Origin: Microbacterium hydrocarbonoxydans | GTDB lineage: Bacteria; Actinomycetota; Actinomycetes; Actinomycetales; Microbacteriaceae | Length of the DNA: 64,000 bases | Direction of reading: 5' to 3' | Assembly: GCF_011752045.1 (NCBI RefSeq) | Contig: NZ_JAAKXW010000001.1 | Location: 248,001-312,000 of the forward strand | Shown here: positions 60,981 through 64,000 of the stretch, in pieces | Numbering within the stretch: position 1 is the first letter of the stretch | Layout: every line of letters begins with the position of its first letter | The notes under the pieces: generated by a model | Database searches by the model: none | What the model was told of the DNA's origin: nothing | Seen by the model: the letters and a program-made list of their open reading frames with translations, nothing else | Program-made: the position numbers and the translations under genes

Positions 60981-63956
60981 ATGGCCCGTTCGGACGACTC
61001 CGTCTCGCTCTCCGCGCTGGCCAGGCTCGGCTTCGCGGAGCTCAGTGAGGCCGCGGCGGCCCTCGCCGAGCTCTCCGGCGCGCTCGGCATCGAGCGCGCA
61101 GTGCTCCTCGACGGTGCGAGCGCCGCGGATCCGGATGCAGCGGTCGAGGGCATGCTCAGGGTCGTCCGGCGCGACCCGGAGGCGCTGAGGGCGCTGCTCG
61201 CCGATCCGGAGACGCGAGCGCGCGTCTGGAGGGTGTTCGGCGCCTCCCCGGGGCTCGCCGCGTTCTTCCTGCGGCATCCTGCGCAGCTCTCGGTTCTCGG
61301 CGAGGCGCCGGGCCAGCTGCCGTCGGCCGAGGAGCTGCGCACGCTGCTGCTGGCCGCGGTCGGCGCCCAGGACGGCTTCGCGGCATCCGGGGACGACGCC
61401 GCGCTGGTGACGCTGCGCGTCGCGTATCGCCGCCACCTCGCCGCGATCGCGGCGATCGACCTCGGGCATCCCGAGCCGGTGCGGATCGTCGACGCGGTCG
61501 CCGCCGCCCTGGCGGACATCGCCGGCGCGGCGCTGGAGGCCTCATTGGCGGTCGCCCGGACCCGGCTCCGCGCGACGATGCGCGAGGAGGAGATCGCCGC
61601 GACGCGGCTGGCGGTCATCGGCATGGGAAAGGCCGGAGCGCGCGAGCTGAACTACGTCAGCGACGTGGACGTGATCTTCGTCGGCGGGACGGCAGACGAA
61701 GAGGTCGTCTCGGAGGCGCGCGCGATCGACATCGCCACGCGTCTGGCCAGGGAGACCATGCGGGGTCTCAGCGGGATCGAGGTCGAACCGCCGCTCTGGG
61801 AGGTCGACGCCGCCCTGAGACCGGAGGGCAAGCAGGGGGCGCTGGTCCGCTCGCTCGCCTCGCACCTCGCCTACTACGACCGCTGGGCGAAGAGCTGGGA
61901 GTTCCAGGCTCTGCTCAAGGCGCGGCCGATGGCCGGGGATGCGGAGCTCGGAGCCGAGTACCTCTCGGCCGTGCAGCCGAAGATCTGGTCGAGTGCCGCG
62001 CGGGAGAACTTCGTCGACAGCGTCCAGCGCATGCGCGAGCGGGTCATGGAGCACATCGACCCTGCGGACGTGCCGTACCAGCTCAAGCTCGGCGCGGGCG
62101 GCCTGCGCGACATCGAGTTCACGGTGCAGCTGCTGCAGCTGGTGCACGGGCTCACCGATCCGACCCTGCGCACGCGAGGGACGCTGGAGAGCATCGACGC
62201 GCTCGTCGAGGGCGGCTACATCGGGCGGAGCGAGGCGGCGACGTTCGCCGGCGACTACCGGCTGCTGCGCCTCATGGAGCACCGTCTCCAGCTCCGCGAT
62301 CTCAGCCGCACCCATCTGATGCCCCGGACGCCGTCGGGCCTGCGGGTGCTGGCCCGCGGGACCGGGCTCGCGGAGTCCGGAGAAGCCGTGTGGGAGCGCT
62401 GGGAGAGCGTGCGGCGCGAGGTGCGCGAGATCCACACCCGGCTGTTCTACCGGCCGCTGCTCACCGCCGTCGCCTCGCTGCCGGAGGAGGAGCGCACGCT
62501 CTCCACCGCGCAGGCGCACGACCGCCTGATGGCGATCGGCTTCCGCGACCCCGCCGGTGCGCTGCGGCACATCGGCGCGCTCACCACGGGTCTCAGCCGC
62601 AAGGCCACCATCCAGCGTCACCTGATGCCGGTGATGGTGCGGTGGTTCGCCGACGGCAGCGACCCCGACTACGCCCTCGTCGCCTTCCGCCGGATCAGCG
62701 AGCGGCTGGGAGACACCCCCTGGTTCCTCCGGATGCTCCGCGACTCCTCCGGCGCGGCGGAGAGCCTCACCCGGCTGCTGTCCTCCTCCCGCTATGTCGG
62801 CGAGCTGATGGAGTGGATCCCGGAGTCGGTGGCCTGGCTGGACAGCAGCGAGCTGCTGCGGCCGCGCAGCGGCGCCGCGATCGACGAGGAGGCCAGGGCG
62901 ATCCAGACCCGGCACGAGAGCGTGGGCGACGCGCTGCGGGCCGTGCGCGCGATGCGGAGGCGGGAGCTGCTGCGCACCGCGATGGGCGGCGTGCTCGACG
63001 TGCTCTCGATCGAGGAGATCGCGACCTCGCTCACGGAGATCACCGACGCGACGATCCAGGCGGCGCTGCGCGCCGTGTACCGCGCGGTCGTGCCCCCGGA
63101 GGAGCAGGCCTTCGACTTCTCCGTCATCGGGATGGGCCGCTTCGGCGGCGCGGAGCTGGGCTTCGGGTCCGACGCCGACATCCTCTACGTCTACGACGCG
63201 AACGGCATCGACCCGCAGCGGGCGCAGTCGCTCGCGTCGCAGATCGTGTCAGGCCTGCGCGAGCACCTGACGGATCATCGGGTTCCGCTCGATCTCGACG
63301 CCGACCTCAGGCCGGAGGGCCGCAACGGCCCGGTGGTGAGATCCTTCGACGCGTACGCGGAGTACTACCGCCGGTGGTCGCTGTCCTGGGAGGCGCAGGC
63401 GCTGCTCCGCGCCCGCGGCGTCGCCGGCAGCCAGAAGCTCATCGCGAGGTTCACAGAGCTCGCCGACAGCATCCGCTACCCGGCCTTGCTGGACCTGCAG
63501 GGCACGCGGGAGATCAAGCGCATCAAGGCGCGCGTCGAGGGGGAGCGGCTGCCCCAGGGCGCCGACCCGCGCCGGCACCTCAAGCTCGGCCCCGGCACGC
63601 TCAGCGACGTGGAGTGGCTCGTGCAGCTGCTGCAGCTCCAGCACGCGCATGCGGTGCCTGAGCTGCGGACGACGTCGACCATGGCGGCGCTCGACGCCGC
63701 CGTGGACGCCGACCTCGTGCCGGAGGCATCCGCGAAGCTGCTCCGGGAGGCATGGCGGCTGTCGAGCCGGCTGCGCTCCGCGATCACGCTGTTCACCGGG
63801 CAGACCAGCGATGTGCTGCCCGTCGAGCCGCGGCAGCTCGACGCGATCGGACGGCTCCTGGGCTACCCGGACCGCTCCGCCAGCACGCTCGAGGAGGACT
63901 ACCTCGGCGTCACCCGCCGAGCGCGAAAGGCGTTCGAGCAGCTCTTCTACGGGTGA
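60981..63956 (+). CDS. glnE: bifunctional glutamine synthetase adenylyltransferase/adenylyl-removing enzyme
   Basis: A 991-residue two-headed enzyme that adenylylates and de-adenylylates glutamine synthetase in response to nitrogen. Both nucleotidyltransferase domains are present. The N-terminal (adenylyl-removing) domain has GMGKAGARELNYVSDVDVIF at about 214-233, and the C-terminal (adenylylating) domain has GMGRFGGAELGFGSDADILY at about 716-735, each followed by a GlnD-UR helical domain (LRDIEFTVQLLQLVHG and LSDVEWLVQLLQLQHA). Its substrate glutamine synthetase GlnA1 is not in this window. It lies 9 nt after glnA2. The window ends 44 nt after its stop. Confidence 0.96.
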   Translation: MARSDDSVSLSALARLGFAELSEAAAALAELSGALGIERAVLLDGASAADPDAAVEGMLRVVRRDPEALRALLADPETRARVWRVFGASPGLAAFFLRHPAQLSVLGEAPGQLPSAEELRTLLLAAVGAQDGFAASGDDAALVTLRVAYRRHLAAIAAIDLGHPEPVRIVDAVAAALADIAGAALEASLAVARTRLRATMREEEIAATRLAVIGMGKAGARELNYVSDVDVIFVGGTADEEVVSEARAIDIATRLARETMRGLSGIEVEPPLWEVDAALRPEGKQGALVRSLASHLAYYDRWAKSWEFQALLKARPMAGDAELGAEYLSAVQPKIWSSAARENFVDSVQRMRERVMEHIDPADVPYQLKLGAGGLRDIEFTVQLLQLVHGLTDPTLRTRGTLESIDALVEGGYIGRSEAATFAGDYRLLRLMEHRLQLRDLSRTHLMPRTPSGLRVLARGTGLAESGEAVWERWESVRREVREIHTRLFYRPLLTAVASLPEEERTLSTAQAHDRLMAIGFRDPAGALRHIGALTTGLSRKATIQRHLMPVMVRWFADGSDPDYALVAFRRISERLGDTPWFLRMLRDSSGAAESLTRLLSSSRYVGELMEWIPESVAWLDSSELLRPRSGAAIDEEARAIQTRHESVGDALRAVRAMRRRELLRTAMGGVLDVLSIEEIATSLTEITDATIQAALRAVYRAVVPPEEQAFDFSVIGMGRFGGAELGFGSDADILYVYDANGIDPQRAQSLASQIVSGLREHLTDHRVPLDLDADLRPEGRNGPVVRSFDAYAEYYRRWSLSWEAQALLRARGVAGSQKLIARFTELADSIRYPALLDLQGTREIKRIKARVEGERLPQGADPRRHLKLGPGTLSDVEWLVQLLQLQHAHAVPELRTTSTMAALDAAVDADLVPEASAKLLREAWRLSSRLRSAITLFTGQTSDVLPVEPRQLDAIGRLLGYPDRSASTLEEDYLGVTRRARKAFEQLFYG

Positions 63957-64000
63957 CGCGGTCGTGCCTGCGGCCTCCGATTTGCGATCTCGCTCCCCGG

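Overview
The window is about 70% G+C, gene-dense chromosomal sequence. Its gene content and order (tkt-tal-pgi-zwf, ctaB/ctaA, sufB-sufD-Rieske-sufC-sufT, aceE-fasR-fabD-fabH-acpP-fabF, divergent glgC/glgA, glnA2-glnE, a DUF3145 protein, an RNase P RNA) point to an actinobacterium. The codon style and the many short membrane proteins suggest Microbacteriaceae, most likely Microbacterium or a close relative. That assignment is inference from gene content, not a database result. I see no phage, plasmid, transposase or CRISPR array; this is core chromosome with a few accessory genes.

Layout. 1-5.2 kb: pentose-phosphate/glycolysis operon on the minus strand. 5.4-8 kb: heme O and heme A synthases around a small membrane protein. 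8.2-12.3 kb: SUF iron-sulfur assembly operon with an embedded Rieske protein. 12.3-17.3 kb: aminotransferase and MFS exporter, a TetR regulator (BioQ type) with tandem operators, and the biotin ECF transporter bioY-bioM-bioN. 17.3-21.1 kb: DUF3100 membrane protein, M20 amidohydrolase and a divergent double Lrp/AsnC regulator. 21-25 kb: acyltransferase, then a DedA/histidine kinase/response regulator operon. 25-31 kb: ABC-F protein, cupin, GH16-like protein, SURF1 and small conserved membrane proteins, and an SDR reductase. 31-36 kb: hydrolase, serB, divergent glgC/glgA, an ABC ATPase and a zinc-free L31. 36-41 kb: an S33 peptidase, a solitary DUF262/DUF1524 (GmrSD-like) protein, a 2OG-oxygenase-like protein behind a possible iron box, and DUF3145. 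41-43.4 kb: divergent MocR regulator and YczE-type membrane protein around a perfect inverted repeat. 43.4-51 kb: fatty-acid synthase II operon, its PucR-type regulator and pyruvate dehydrogenase E1. 51.4-58.1 kb: tRNA-Val, oxidoreductases, YchJ, zinc-ribbon protein and a PolA-like polymerase. 58.1-64 kb: rnpB, polyphosphate glucokinase, glnA2 and glnE.

Together these genes handle central carbon flow (zwf, pgi, tal, tkt, ppgK, glgC/A, aceE), membrane lipid supply, respiratory cofactors (heme O/A, Fe-S, SURF1), biotin uptake and nitrogen assimilation. The most distinctive feature is regulatory economy. At least ten genes have a TAnnnT -10 box only 6-9 bases before the start codon, implying leaderless mRNAs. 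In one case (55253-55262) a 10-bp palindrome appears to supply the -10 of two divergent genes at once. Other regulatory elements that stand out are the tandem BioQ operators, the 13-bp MocR/YczE inverted repeat, a palindrome between dedA and the ABC-F gene, and a strong hairpin between acpP and fabF. The word GGATGCC/GGCATCC also recurs far more often than base composition predicts.
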